Source of the DNA: Actinomycetota bacterium
GTDB taxonomy: Bacteria > Actinomycetota > Thermoleophilia > Solirubrobacterales > Solirubrobacteraceae
Length of the DNA stretch: 7,096 bases
Assembly (NCBI GenBank): GCA_005788585.1
Contig: SYBY01000338.1
Coordinates: 1 to 7,096 of the forward strand
Direction: 5' to 3'
The notes below the pieces were generated by a model that worked only from the letters and a program-made list of their open reading frames with translations, did not search any database and had not been told where the DNA came from. Positions 1-6,270 of this stretch are shown here, piece by piece (the first letter of the stretch is position 1; the number at the start of each line of letters is the position of its first letter). The position numbers were made by a program, and so were the translations under genes.

Positions 1-1256
1 CCGCGCTTGACGGGTTCCAGCTCGTCGATGATCTGCATCGCGCGGACCTTCGGCGCCCCGCTCAGCGTCCCCGCGGGCAGCACGCTGCGCAGCGCGTCCA
101 TCGCGGTGACGTCGTCGCGCAGCGTCCCCGACACGTTGCTGACGATGTGCATGACGTGCGAGTAGTGCTCGACCTGCATGAACGAGTCGACGTTCACGCT
201 GCCATACTCGGAGACCCGGCCCAGGTCGTTGCGCGCGAGGTCGACGAGCATGACGTGCTCGGAGCACTCCTTCTCGTCGGCGAGCATGTCGGCGGCGAGC
301 GCGTCGTCCTCCTCGGGCGTCGCGCCGCGCGGCTTCGTCCCGGCAATCGGGCGGGTGGAGACATGGCGGCCGGTGACGGTCAGCAGCGGCTCGGGCGACG
401 CCCCAGCGATGTGGAAGTCGCCGAAGTCCAGGAAGTACATGTACGGCGACGGGTTGACGACGCGCAGCCCGCGGTAGATCGAGAACGGGTCGAGGTCGAG
501 CTCCGCGCTCCAGCGCTGCGACGGGACGACCTGGAACGTGTCTCCGGCGTGGCAGTACTCGACGATCCGCTCGACCATCTGCTCGAACTGCTCGCGCGGC
601 ATGTTCGACGTGAACTCCGGCGCGGCCCGCGGCGGATGAGGCGGGGTGCGGGGCACGGCGCCCGCGAGCGTCTCGCGCACGTCGGAGATCGTCTGGGCCG
701 CCTCGGCGTACGCGGCGTCGAGGTCCGTGTCGCCGTCCACGTGAACGTGCGCCAGGATCGAGATCGTGTGCTTGAGGTGGTCGAACACGACGAGCACGTC
801 ACTGAGCATGAGCGCCATGTCGGGCAGGCCGACCGGGTCGGGATTCGGCTCGCCCAGCGGCTCGACGGTCCGCACGAGGTCGTACCCGAAGAACCCCACG
901 GCGCCGCCGGCGAACGGCGGCAGGTCATCGAGCGGCGCCTGCGTGTAGCGCCCCACCTCGGAGGCCGCGAGCGCGTACGGGTCGGCAGGATCGTCGCCCA
1001 GCGACCACCGCACGATGCTCCGCGGCTGCACGCCGATGAACGAGTAGCGGCCGAAGCGCTGGCCCTGCTCGGCGCTCTCCAGGAGGAACGCCGGCTGATC
1101 CGGCGCGGCCGCGCGGAGCTTCAGGAACGCGCTGACCGGCGTCTCGGTGTCGTCGATGAACGCGTGGCGCAGCGGGATGAGGTTGTAGTCCGCGGCGAGG
1201 GCTCGAACCCGCTCGACCGACGGCTCGACCGGGAGCGCGTCAGCGGCGACGGCCAT
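1..1256 (-). CDS. trpE: Anthranilate synthase component I, 3' end cut by window edge
   Basis: The product catalyses the first step of tryptophan synthesis, converting chorismate to anthranilate, using ammonia supplied by a glutaminase subunit (TrpG, not in view). The 418 visible residues hold family landmarks in order: an LLES motif near residue 58, which in known TrpE proteins is part of the tryptophan feedback site; a segment reading [15 protein letters not shown] near 116-130; [10 protein letters not shown] near 302, then [27 protein letters not shown]; and [14 protein letters not shown] near 395 in the chorismate-binding domain. The last roughly 70-90 residues, including the usual C-terminal GGAVGY segment, lie outside the window. 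The ATG at 1256 is chosen because an ideal AGGAGG sits six bases upstream. The gene overlaps the end of hisIE by 17 bases, so translation is probably coupled. LLES and the TrpE-like N-terminal domain favour TrpE over the related PabB or isochorismate synthases. Confidence 0.96.
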   Translation of the reverse strand, partial: MAVAADALPVEPSVERVRALAADYNLIPLRHAFIDDTETPVSAFLKLRAAAPDQPAFLLESAEQGQRFGRYSFIGVQPRSIVRWSLGDDPADPYALAASEVGRYTQAPLDDLPPFAGGAVGFFGYDLVRTVEPLGEPNPDPVGLPDMALMLSDVLVVFDHLKHTISILAHVHVDGDTDLDAAYAEAAQTISDVRETLAGAVPRTPPHPPRAAPEFTSNMPREQFEQMVERIVEYCHAGDTFQVVPSQRWSAELDLDPFSIYRGLRVVNPSPYMYFLDFGDFHIAGASPEPLLTVTGRHVSTRPIAGTKPRGATPEEDDALAADMLADEKECSEHVMLVDLARNDLGRVSEYGSVNVDSFMQVEHYSHVMHIVSNVSGTLRDDVTAMDALRSVLPAGTLSGAPKVRAMQIIDELEPVKR

Positions 1257-1836
1257 TGAGGACCTCCTGGGCGCCGCCGATGGTGTGACCGCGGCCCTGG
1301 AGCAGCGCGAGCAGGTGGTAGAGCACGTCGGCGGCCTCCTCGTCGACGCGCTCGTCGCTCTCCTCGCGCACGGCGCGGACGACCTCCTCGGCCTCCTCCT
1401 CGACCTTCTCCCCCGCGAGCTCCGGGTTGCTCAGCAGCTCATTCGTGTACGAGCCCTCGGTGGGGTTCGCGGCGCGGTCGGCCATCGTGCGCGTGAGGTA
1501 CGGAAGCGCCTCGTGCGGCGCGAACACGTCGGTCTCGCCGTTGTGGAAGCACGTGCGCGCGCCCGTGTGGCAGGCCGGGCCGGCGGGCTCGACGAGCGCC
1601 AGCAGCGCGTCGCCGTCACAGTCCAGGCGCAGCGCGCGGACCTTCTGCACGTTGCCGGAGGTCGCGCCCTTGTGCCACAGCTCCTGCCGCGAGCGGCTCC
1701 ACAGGTGCAGCTCGCCGGTCTCGCGCGTGCGCGCGAGCGCCTCCTCGTTGGCGTAGGCCAGCGTGAGGACCTCCCCCGTGTTCCAGTCCTGGATGACGAC
1801 GGGGACGAGGCCGTTGGCGTCGAAGCGGATCTCCAT
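1240..1836 (-). CDS. hisIE: Bifunctional phosphoribosyl-AMP cyclohydrolase / phosphoribosyl-ATP pyrophosphatase
   Basis: This cytoplasmic fusion enzyme performs steps 2 and 3 of histidine synthesis: hydrolysis of PR-ATP to PR-AMP, then opening of the adenine ring. The N-terminal cyclohydrolase half (about residues 1-105) shows [10 protein letters not shown] (21-30), [13 protein letters not shown] (45-57), the metal-binding DCDGD (D72, C73, D74, D76), and the other two zinc cysteines C89 and C96. The C-terminal pyrophosphatase half (about 110-198) shows K144, EEEAEEV (146-152) and [14 protein letters not shown] (166-179), the acidic metal-binding helices of the MazG-like fold. At 198 residues it has the normal length for a HisIE fusion. 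The ATG at 1836 puts the conserved [13 protein letters not shown] at the N-terminus as expected, but no clear Shine-Dalgarno precedes it, so translation may be leaderless or nearly so. It overlaps trpE downstream. Both catalytic halves look intact. Confidence 0.96.
   Translation of the reverse strand: MEIRFDANGLVPVVIQDWNTGEVLTLAYANEEALARTRETGELHLWSRSRQELWHKGATSGNVQKVRALRLDCDGDALLALVEPAGPACHTGARTCFHNGETDVFAPHEALPYLTRTMADRAANPTEGSYTNELLSNPELAGEKVEEEAEEVVRAVREESDERVDEEAADVLYHLLALLQGRGHTIGGAQEVLNGRRR
1263..1268 (-). promoter_or_regulatory. Shine-Dalgarno site of trpE, inside hisIE
   Basis: The minus strand reads AGGAGG at 1268-1263, followed by six bases and the ATG of trpE. The site lies inside the last codons of hisIE, so a ribosome finishing hisIE passes straight over it. 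This fixes the trpE start and supports translational coupling. Confidence 0.85.
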
Positions 1837-1846
1837 GGCCCGGCGC

Positions 1847-1852
1847 AGTCTA
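1847..1852 (-). promoter_or_regulatory. Possible -10 element for hisIE
   Basis: On the minus strand TAGACT lies ten bases before the hisIE ATG and fits the actinobacterial TANNNT pattern. Transcription starting about seven bases further on would give a leader of only a few bases, in keeping with the missing Shine-Dalgarno. No recognisable -35 is seen at 17-18 bases spacing. A six-base match this loose can occur by chance. Confidence 0.3.
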
Positions 1853-1892
1853 CGAGCGGGCAGGCGGTGGACGGCGTGCCGCCCGCGACGCT

Positions 1893-1931
1893 GTGGCGCG
1901 TTTGTCAGCCGTCAGCTGACAAAAGCGCCAC
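1893..1931 (-). terminator. 17-bp inverted repeat between reductase gene and hisIE (terminator or operator)
   Basis: Arms 1893-1909 and 1915-1931 pair over 17 positions with one mismatch (1900/1924) and a five-base loop, CGTCA. The right arm begins seven bases after the stop codon of the upstream reductase gene, where a terminator would sit. There is no T-run after it on either strand, so it is not a classical intrinsic terminator, though high-GC actinobacteria often lack the T-run. Part of it, GTCAGCTGAC (1911-1920), is itself a perfect palindrome, so a dimeric regulator binding upstream of hisIE-trpE is an alternative. Confidence 0.5.
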
Positions 1932-1938
1932 GGCGGGG

Positions 1939-3138
1939 CTACGCCGCGACGGCCGGTGCGGCAACCACACCGCCCCCGCGGCGCGGTGGCGGCGCGAACG
2001 TCCCCGGGTGCGCCTGATCGAGGTACCACCCGAATGCGCGGTCGGCGACCGGTTGCAGCTGGACCACACGCAGCGCCGCCGCCAGCAGCCGCGGCGGGAT
2101 GTCCGGCACCAGCCGCTGCAGCCGCAGCGCCCGCCGGTACGCGCCCGCGTGCGACGCGCTGAACGCCCCGTACCGCGCGAAGGCCTCCGCCCGCGACGAC
2201 CGCCCCTCGACCACCGCGCGCAGCTCACGCCCCGCGGCGATCCCGAAGTAGAACGCGGTGCGAATCCCCTCGCCCGAGAGCGGGAAGCAGTGCCCCGCGC
2301 TGTCCCCGGCGAACAGCACCATCCCGTCGTCGCTGACCGCGGGCCGCAGCGCGTGCGGGAACCAGTTGCCCTGGAAGCGCTCGACGTCCAGCCCCTCCCG
2401 CGACGCCAGCGCGACCGTCGGCTCCTTGACGTGGTCGCGGGGCTCGTAGGAGCCGACGCCGACCCGCACCTCGGACCCCGCCGGGACGCTCCACCCGTAT
2501 CCGCGGCGGATGAGCGACCGCTCGACCCAGCAGTGCAGCTCGTCCCCGGACCCATCCCACCGCGGATGGACCTCCAGCCCGCGCGAGATCAACGCATCGG
2601 GCGGCTGGACGTGCGGCGTGTCGAGCATCCGCCGCCAGCCGAGCGCATCGAGGATCAGCGGCGCCGAGATCGTGCCGCGGTCGGTCTCCACGGAGACCAT
2701 GGTTTCGCCGTCCGCAACGCCTTCGATGCCGCTCCCGGCGACGTCACCACGCCCGTGCACCTTCGCCGTCTCGAACTCCACCCCGTCGCACTGCGCGAAC
2801 AGCAGGCGGCACAGCTCCCGGTAGTCGAACGACGACCAGCTCCACGGCAGCCGCACCCGCGCCGAGCCGTGCGGCGTCGTGAAGCGCATGTACGGCAGCT
2901 CCTGGCGCAGCGACGCCTCCACGCCCATGACCGACGCCCACGGTGTCACCAGCGCGCACGCGCTCGTCGCCCGCTCGCCCACCTCGTAGCGGTCGAGCAC
3001 CAGGACCCGCGCACCCGAGCCCGCCAGCTCCCGCGCGGCCGCCAGCCCCGCGAACGACGCGCCGCAGATCAGCACGTCGGCGTCGCGCCCGTCCATCGAC
3101 GTGCGCGCCGCACCGCGCTTCGTCGCCCGGACCGTCAT
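1939..3138 (-). CDS. FAD-dependent oxidoreductase, geranylgeranyl-reductase-like
   Basis: This is a 399-residue flavoprotein of the p-hydroxybenzoate hydroxylase fold, most like the geranylgeranyl reductase (ChlP/digeranylgeranylglycerolipid reductase) group. It has an N-terminal dinucleotide-binding segment, ADVLICGASFAGLAAAR (20-36), with the FAD loop G26-A-S-F-A-G31, then VLVLDRYEVGE with an acidic end to the second strand. A second FAD motif, FAGDSAGHCFPLSGEGI (G278-D279), is characteristic of this reductase group. There is no signal peptide and no convincing membrane span; the C-terminus is a low-complexity Pro/Arg/Gly/Ala tail. The ATG at 3138 overlaps the stop of the synthase gene as ATGA, indicating coupling; an internal ATG at 3096 (residue 15) is an alternative start. 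The neighbour suggests an isoprenoid or carotenoid substrate, but the reaction (reduction, hydroxylation or cyclisation) cannot be read from sequence alone. Confidence 0.88.
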   Translation of the reverse strand: MTVRATKRGAARTSMDGRDADVLICGASFAGLAAARELAGSGARVLVLDRYEVGERATSACALVTPWASVMGVEASLRQELPYMRFTTPHGSARVRLPWSWSSFDYRELCRLLFAQCDGVEFETAKVHGRGDVAGSGIEGVADGETMVSVETDRGTISAPLILDALGWRRMLDTPHVQPPDALISRGLEVHPRWDGSGDELHCWVERSLIRRGYGWSVPAGSEVRVGVGSYEPRDHVKEPTVALASREGLDVERFQGNWFPHALRPAVSDDGMVLFAGDSAGHCFPLSGEGIRTAFYFGIAAGRELRAVVEGRSSRAEAFARYGAFSASHAGAYRRALRLQRLVPDIPPRLLAAALRVVQLQPVADRAFGWYLDQAHPGTFAPPPRRGGGVVAAPAVAA

Positions 3139-3959
3139 CCGCGCAGCGCCCCGGCGAACGCGCCGGTGAGCTCCCACGGCCGCGGCGTGGTCCGCGCGCC
3201 GAGCACGTCGAACCCGCTGCGCTCCACGCGGTCGAGCACGCGCGAGTAGACCGCCGCGGCGAACCGCATCCCAGGACGCAGCGACGGCGCGACCGCGTCG
3301 GTGACCCCGATCGACTCGGCGAACAGCGCCCGCGCGCGCCCGACCTCCTCGGCCACCCGCGAACGCACGCCCGCACCCGCCTGCGCCGCCGCGAGCTCGT
3401 TCTCGCACATCCCAGGCAGGTACACCCGGTCCATCTCGAAGTCCTCACGCACGTCGCGGATGAAGTTCGTCAGCTGGAACGCCACCCCGAGCGCCGCGAC
3501 CTGCTCGCGGTCGCTGTCGGGCACGCCGAGCAGCGGGGCCATGATCCGGCCGACCGACGCGGCCGAGCCGTTCATGTAGACGTCGAGCTCCCGGCGCGAG
3601 CCGATCCGCACCTGTGCGCCGCAGTCGACCCGCATCGAATCCATGTAGACGCGCAGCTCGTCGAGGGGTAGGTCGTACCGCGTGCCCGCGTCGACCAGCG
3701 CGCCGATCACCGGGTGCGAGCTGTGGCCGGCCTCCAGGCCGCGCAGCAGCTCGCCCTCCCACGCGTCGAGCTGCGCGCGGCGCCGCTCGGGCGACGAATC
3801 ACGCCCCCGGCCGTCGACGATCTCGTCCGCGCCGCGCACATAGCCGTACACCGCATGAATGGCGGGTCGGACGTGCGCCGGCAGCCGTAGCGTCGCCAGG
3901 TAGAACGTCGGGTCATGGCGCCGCTGCATCCGGCGGCATCGATCGTACGCGTCAGTCAT
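3135..3959 (-). CDS. Phytoene/squalene synthase family protein
   Basis: The enzyme should join two prenyl diphosphates head to head, giving phytoene from C20 units or squalene from C15 units, near the membrane surface. Numbered from the ATG at 3959 (274 residues), the first Asp motif is DEIVD (45-49) and the second is DVREDFEMDRVYLP (D169, D173, R178, Y180, P182). YMNGSAASVG (128-137) and FQLTNFIRDV also match the family. These are the magnesium-diphosphate binding sites and all appear intact. The chosen start gives MTDAYDRCRR, close to the usual family N-terminus, but its Shine-Dalgarno is poor. A longer form from the ATG at 4010 adds 17 residues and has an ideal AGGAGG at 4022-4017, but it overlaps the first codons of the divergent ATPase gene. 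The downstream reductase gene is coupled by ATGA. Motifs do not separate phytoene from squalene synthase, so I give no symbol. Confidence 0.93.
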   Translation of the reverse strand: MTDAYDRCRRMQRRHDPTFYLATLRLPAHVRPAIHAVYGYVRGADEIVDGRGRDSSPERRRAQLDAWEGELLRGLEAGHSSHPVIGALVDAGTRYDLPLDELRVYMDSMRVDCGAQVRIGSRRELDVYMNGSAASVGRIMAPLLGVPDSDREQVAALGVAFQLTNFIRDVREDFEMDRVYLPGMCENELAAAQAGAGVRSRVAEEVGRARALFAESIGVTDAVAPSLRPGMRFAAAVYSRVLDRVERSGFDVLGARTTPRPWELTGAFAGALRG

Positions 3960-3978
3960 CCCCGGAATCCGTACGAGC

Positions 3979-4941
3979 GTGTCCACTGTGACGATCATGC
4001 TGCCAGACATGCGAGACCTCCTCGACCGCCAGTTGCTCTATGTCACGGGCAAGGGCGGCGTGGGCAAGACGACCGTCGCGCTCGCGGCGGCGCTGTCTGC
4101 TGCCGGGCGCGGGCGCAGGACGATCATCGCCGAGGTCGGCGGCCAGCAGCGCATCCCCCGGCTGTTCGGGCGCACGGACGCCAGGATCGGCGAGGAGGTC
4201 CGCCTGCGCGACGACCTGTGGACGGTCAGCATCGACCCCGTCGTCGGGCTCGAGCACTTCGTCGCGCAGCAGCTGCGGTCGCGTCCGCTGACCCAGGTCC
4301 TGACGCGCAGCAACGTCTTCAAGACCTTCGTCGAGGCGGCACCTGGCGCGCGGGAACTCGTCACGATCGGGGCGGTCTGGGACCTCGTGCAGGAGCGGCG
4401 GTGGCGCAAGGACCTGCCCAACTACGACCTCGTGGTCGTCGACGCGCCCGCCTCGGGGCACGGCGTCGCGATCCTCCGGACCCCGATGACCTTCGGGGAC
4501 ATCGCCCGCGTCGGCCCGCTCGCGCAGCAGGCCTACCGGATCGCCGAGTGGCTGCAGGACGGCCGTCGCGCCGGGTACCTCGCCGTCGCGCTCGCGCAGG
4601 AGATGCCGGTCGCCGAGACGATCGAGCTCGAGCGCACGCTGCGCACCACGCTCGGCCGCCCGCTCGAAGCGGTCCTCGTCAATGCCGTCCTGCCCCGCCG
4701 GTTCAGCACCGCCGAGCAGCGCGAGGTCGCCGCCCTCCCGGGCACGGACGCCCGCACGGCGGGGGTGCGCGCCGTCGTGGCGTCGCACGCCGAGCGGGTC
4801 CGCATCCAGCAGGCGCAGCTCTCCAAGCTGCGGCGCGGAACCGACGCGTCGGTGGGGACGCTGCCCTTCATCATCCGCCCCTCCCTGGAACTGGACGACA
4901 TCGAGGGCCTCACGCCCCGTGTCCAGGCCACGATCGGCTGA
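3979..4941 (+). CDS. ArsA/Get3-family ATPase, cysteine-free
   Basis: This is a cytoplasmic P-loop ATPase of the SIMIBI class. The deviant Walker A GKGGVGKTT is at residues 24-32, numbered from the GTG at 3979, and the switch II segment VVVDAPASGHG is at 152-162, matching the DxPxxGH pattern of ArsA. It has 320 residues and a single ATPase domain, against the two fused halves of arsenical-pump ArsA. It contains no cysteine, so it lacks both the metalloid-binding cysteines of ArsA and the zinc CxxC of Get3. The segment after the first strand reads AEVGGQQ rather than the DxDPA type. Actinobacterial ArsA-like genes often occur as adjacent pairs; only one is present here. Possible starts are GTG 3979, GTG 3988, ATG 3997 and ATG 4009, none with a good Shine-Dalgarno. 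It is divergent from the synthase gene. Role unknown. Confidence 0.9.
   Translation: MSTVTIMLPDMRDLLDRQLLYVTGKGGVGKTTVALAAALSAAGRGRRTIIAEVGGQQRIPRLFGRTDARIGEEVRLRDDLWTVSIDPVVGLEHFVAQQLRSRPLTQVLTRSNVFKTFVEAAPGARELVTIGAVWDLVQERRWRKDLPNYDLVVVDAPASGHGVAILRTPMTFGDIARVGPLAQQAYRIAEWLQDGRRAGYLAVALAQEMPVAETIELERTLRTTLGRPLEAVLVNAVLPRRFSTAEQREVAALPGTDARTAGVRAVVASHAERVRIQQAQLSKLRRGTDASVGTLPFIIRPSLELDDIEGLTPRVQATIG
4017..4022 (-). promoter_or_regulatory. AGGAGG that would serve a longer synthase start at 4010
   Basis: The minus strand reads AGGAGG six bases before an ATG at 4010-4008, in frame with the phytoene/squalene synthase gene. Sequence and spacing match the trpE site at 1268-1263. On the plus strand the same bases fall within codons for Asp-Leu-Leu of the ArsA-like protein, so the match may be a coincidence of coding. 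Confidence 0.4.
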
Positions 4942-4942
4942 C

Positions 4943-5102
4943 CGGTCATCCGTCCAGACCGATTGCAGTCGGGGGCTGCCGCCGCCGACCAAGGGAGAGA
5001 CAGGCGAGCGTGGCTCATGGATGAGCCGCCCGCACCGGCCTCACGCCGGCGGGTCGCCAAGGACTAGAGAAGGACCACCATCGACGGCGAATCCGGTGAT
5101 GG
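4943..5102. other. Structured intergenic region, candidate RNA, strand unclear
   Basis: The region holds no convincing gene but several nested complementary segments. Plus-strand stems: 4943-4947 with 4957-4961; 4968-4972 with 4985-4989 plus 4974-4976 with 4981-4983; a three-way junction closed by GGCGA 5003-5007 with TCGCC 5054-5058, enclosing 5012-5018 with 5021-5027 (GGCTCAT/ATGAGCC) and 5029-5032 with 5050-5053 stacked on 5035-5039 with 5045-5049; and CCATC 5078-5082 with GATGG 5098-5102. I do not recognise a known riboswitch or small-RNA class. It may be the 3' untranslated region of the ATPase gene, an independent RNA, or a remnant of a repeat. GC-rich DNA forms stems easily, so conservation is needed. 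Confidence 0.3.
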
Positions 5103-5155
5103 CCCGACTCGTGTCAAGCCTGCTCATTGAGAGGGATGATCTGAGGGGACATCCT

Positions 5156-5191
5156 GGTTGCGGTGGGCGACGACGGTCGCCCACCGCGACC
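5156..5191. terminator. Strong 16-bp hairpin between convergent genes
   Basis: Arms 5156-5171 and 5176-5191 pair along all 16 positions, with one G-T pair at 5159/5188 and a GACG loop. The hairpin begins three bases beyond the stop codon of the minus-strand secreted-protein gene and lies 214 bases after the ATPase stop, between convergent genes. It most likely ends transcription from the minus side and possibly both. There is no clear T-run. Confidence 0.75.
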
Positions 5192-5194
5192 CTC

Positions 5195-6232
5195 TCACCG
5201 CTTGCGGTTTGCCGGCACCCGCAGCGTCACGCGCTTCGACGACGCGGCAGCGTCCGCGGGGCGCAGGACGACGTCGACGGCGAGCTTCCTGCCGGGCCGC
5301 AGCAGCGATCGCGCAGCGGCGGCCAGACGCACGCGGGCGACCGGCGTGGAGCCCGCGGCGCCCGAGAACCTCGCGCTGCCCAGCAGGACGACGGCCTTCA
5401 GCCGGCCGAGCTTGACCGGCTTGGCGGTCCGCAGCTCCACGATCCCGCCGCACCGGGCGGCGCACGTGACCGGGGTGCTGATCGTCCGGCGGTCGCGCGA
5501 CAGCGCCGGGGCACCGAGGACGGGCGGCACCGAGAGCGGTGCCGACGCTGCCGGGAGCACCACCGTCTCGGTCACCGTGGGACCGGGAACCTCGACGCGC
5601 ACCGGCGCGACCGGGCAGGGCGCCTGCGTGGCTGCATCGTTCGGACAGCGGTCCTGCGTCTCGTCGCCGAAGCCGTCGCGGTCGGCGTCCGGCTCGATCA
5701 GGGCTTCGACCCACGGCCCGACCCCCGCCAGCGGCGTGATGTACGGCGTCTCGGCGCCATCTGCCGGTCGCGGCACGACGAGGCCCCCGACGATGCCGGG
5801 CAGTGCGAACATCGCCGACCCCGATCCCGGGGCGTCGAGCGTGACGCGTTCGCCGGCGCGAACCTCCAGCCGTTCGCTGAACCGCCACAGGCCGGGGCCG
5901 AGCGACGTGGCCGAGCGCGCGGTGCCGCTGCGCGCCACGCGCACGGTCTTCGCCGCCGTGTCGACGCGCACGAGACGCACCCTGGTGTCCGCGAACTCCC
6001 CGCGGTAGCGCACCTCCGTGAGAACGCCATCGAAGGGCGCGTCCAGCAGGTCGCCCGTCGAGGGCGTCACTGGCACGAGGGTGCACGGCTGGGCGCAGCC
6101 GATCGACGGTATCCCCGCTGTCGGGATCCTGGTGACGTCCGGCCCGAGGCGGACCGCTGCGCCCGCAGGGGCTGCGGAGGCCAGCAGGCAGGCAAGGCCG
6201 AGCGTGATCGTCCTGGCACGCATGGTGAACAT
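5195..6232 (-). CDS. Secreted protein of unknown function with Asp-rich calcium-binding-like segment
   Basis: I do not recognise the family. The 345-residue product begins MFTMRART, followed by a hydrophobic stretch and ASAAPAGAA near residues 19-26, a typical signal peptide with probable cleavage around 24-26, so it is likely exported. The mature part has a beta-rich region (about 27-175) with a cysteine pair C46/C50. An Asp-rich stretch DADRDGFGDETQDRCPND (182-199) then resembles one thrombospondin type-3 or calcium-binding repeat, with C196 and C206 close by. A Pro/Val linker follows (about 207-245), then a C-terminal beta domain (about 246-345) with C257/C261 and a basic tail. It is not anchored by an obvious C-terminal membrane span or LPXTG. 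An alternative start is the ATG at 6223, three residues later. Only 38 bases separate it from era, so read-through is possible, but a possible own promoter is noted at 6241-6246. Confidence 0.85.
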   Translation of the reverse strand: MFTMRARTITLGLACLLASAAPAGAAVRLGPDVTRIPTAGIPSIGCAQPCTLVPVTPSTGDLLDAPFDGVLTEVRYRGEFADTRVRLVRVDTAAKTVRVARSGTARSATSLGPGLWRFSERLEVRAGERVTLDAPGSGSAMFALPGIVGGLVVPRPADGAETPYITPLAGVGPWVEALIEPDADRDGFGDETQDRCPNDAATQAPCPVAPVRVEVPGPTVTETVVLPAASAPLSVPPVLGAPALSRDRRTISTPVTCAARCGGIVELRTAKPVKLGRLKAVVLLGSARFSGAAGSTPVARVRLAAAARSLLRPGRKLAVDVVLRPADAAASSKRVTLRVPANRKR

Positions 6233-6240
6233 CCGGCGGA

Positions 6241-6246
6241 AAGGTA
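6241..6246 (-). promoter_or_regulatory. Possible -10 element for the secreted-protein gene
   Basis: The minus strand reads TACCTT, fitting TANNNT, eight bases before the ATG at 6232. A start at normal distance would fall on or beside the ATG, giving a leaderless message, which fits the absence of a Shine-Dalgarno there. No -35 is evident. Confidence 0.3.
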
Positions 6247-6255
6247 GAGCAACGC

Positions 6256-6268
6256 GGCGGGTGCCGCC
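6256..6268 (-). terminator. Small GC hairpin after era
   Basis: Arms 6256-6260 and 6264-6268 (GGCGG/CCGCC) form a five-pair stem with a three-base loop, beginning two bases after the era stop codon on the minus strand. The following bases are only moderately T-rich. It may be a weak terminator that partly separates era from the secreted-protein gene; a stem this short may also be chance. Confidence 0.25.
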
Positions 6269-6270
6269 AG

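Noticed and set aside
147..1259. Plus-strand open frame (370 codons) opposite trpE
   Set aside because: Same reason: the minus strand encodes a well-conserved TrpE, and the plus frame gives only a charged, repetitive composition.
1285..3249. Long plus-strand open frame (654 codons) across hisIE and the reductase gene
   Set aside because: It is antisense to two genes with clear catalytic motifs, is Arg/Pro/Ala-rich low-complexity, and has no recognisable domain. High GC content removes stop codons from opposite frames.
3952..4992. Minus-strand open frame (346 codons) opposite the ArsA-like gene
   Set aside because: The plus strand carries the P-loop and switch motifs; the opposite frame has no family similarity that I can see.
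4993..5001. GGGAGAGAC, resembling the first conserved block of a glycine riboswitch
   Set aside because: The other required blocks (GCCGAAGG-like and CTCTCAGG-like) are missing and no gene starts downstream.
5017..5067. Sixteen-codon open frame starting ATG GAT GAG, ending TAG
   Set aside because: No properly spaced Shine-Dalgarno, and the bases are better explained by the stems at 5012-5027 and 5029-5053. It cannot be excluded without ribosome profiling.
5087..5096. GCGAATCCGG, resembling part of a cobalamin riboswitch core
   Set aside because: The flanking GGGAA block and the downstream GCCACTG and B12 box are not found, and no gene follows in that direction.
5112..5117. TTGACA on the minus strand, a perfect -35 hexamer
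   Set aside because: At 17 bases spacing the next hexamer is GGATTC, not a TANNNT -10, and there is no gene start downstream on that strand; a chance match is likely.
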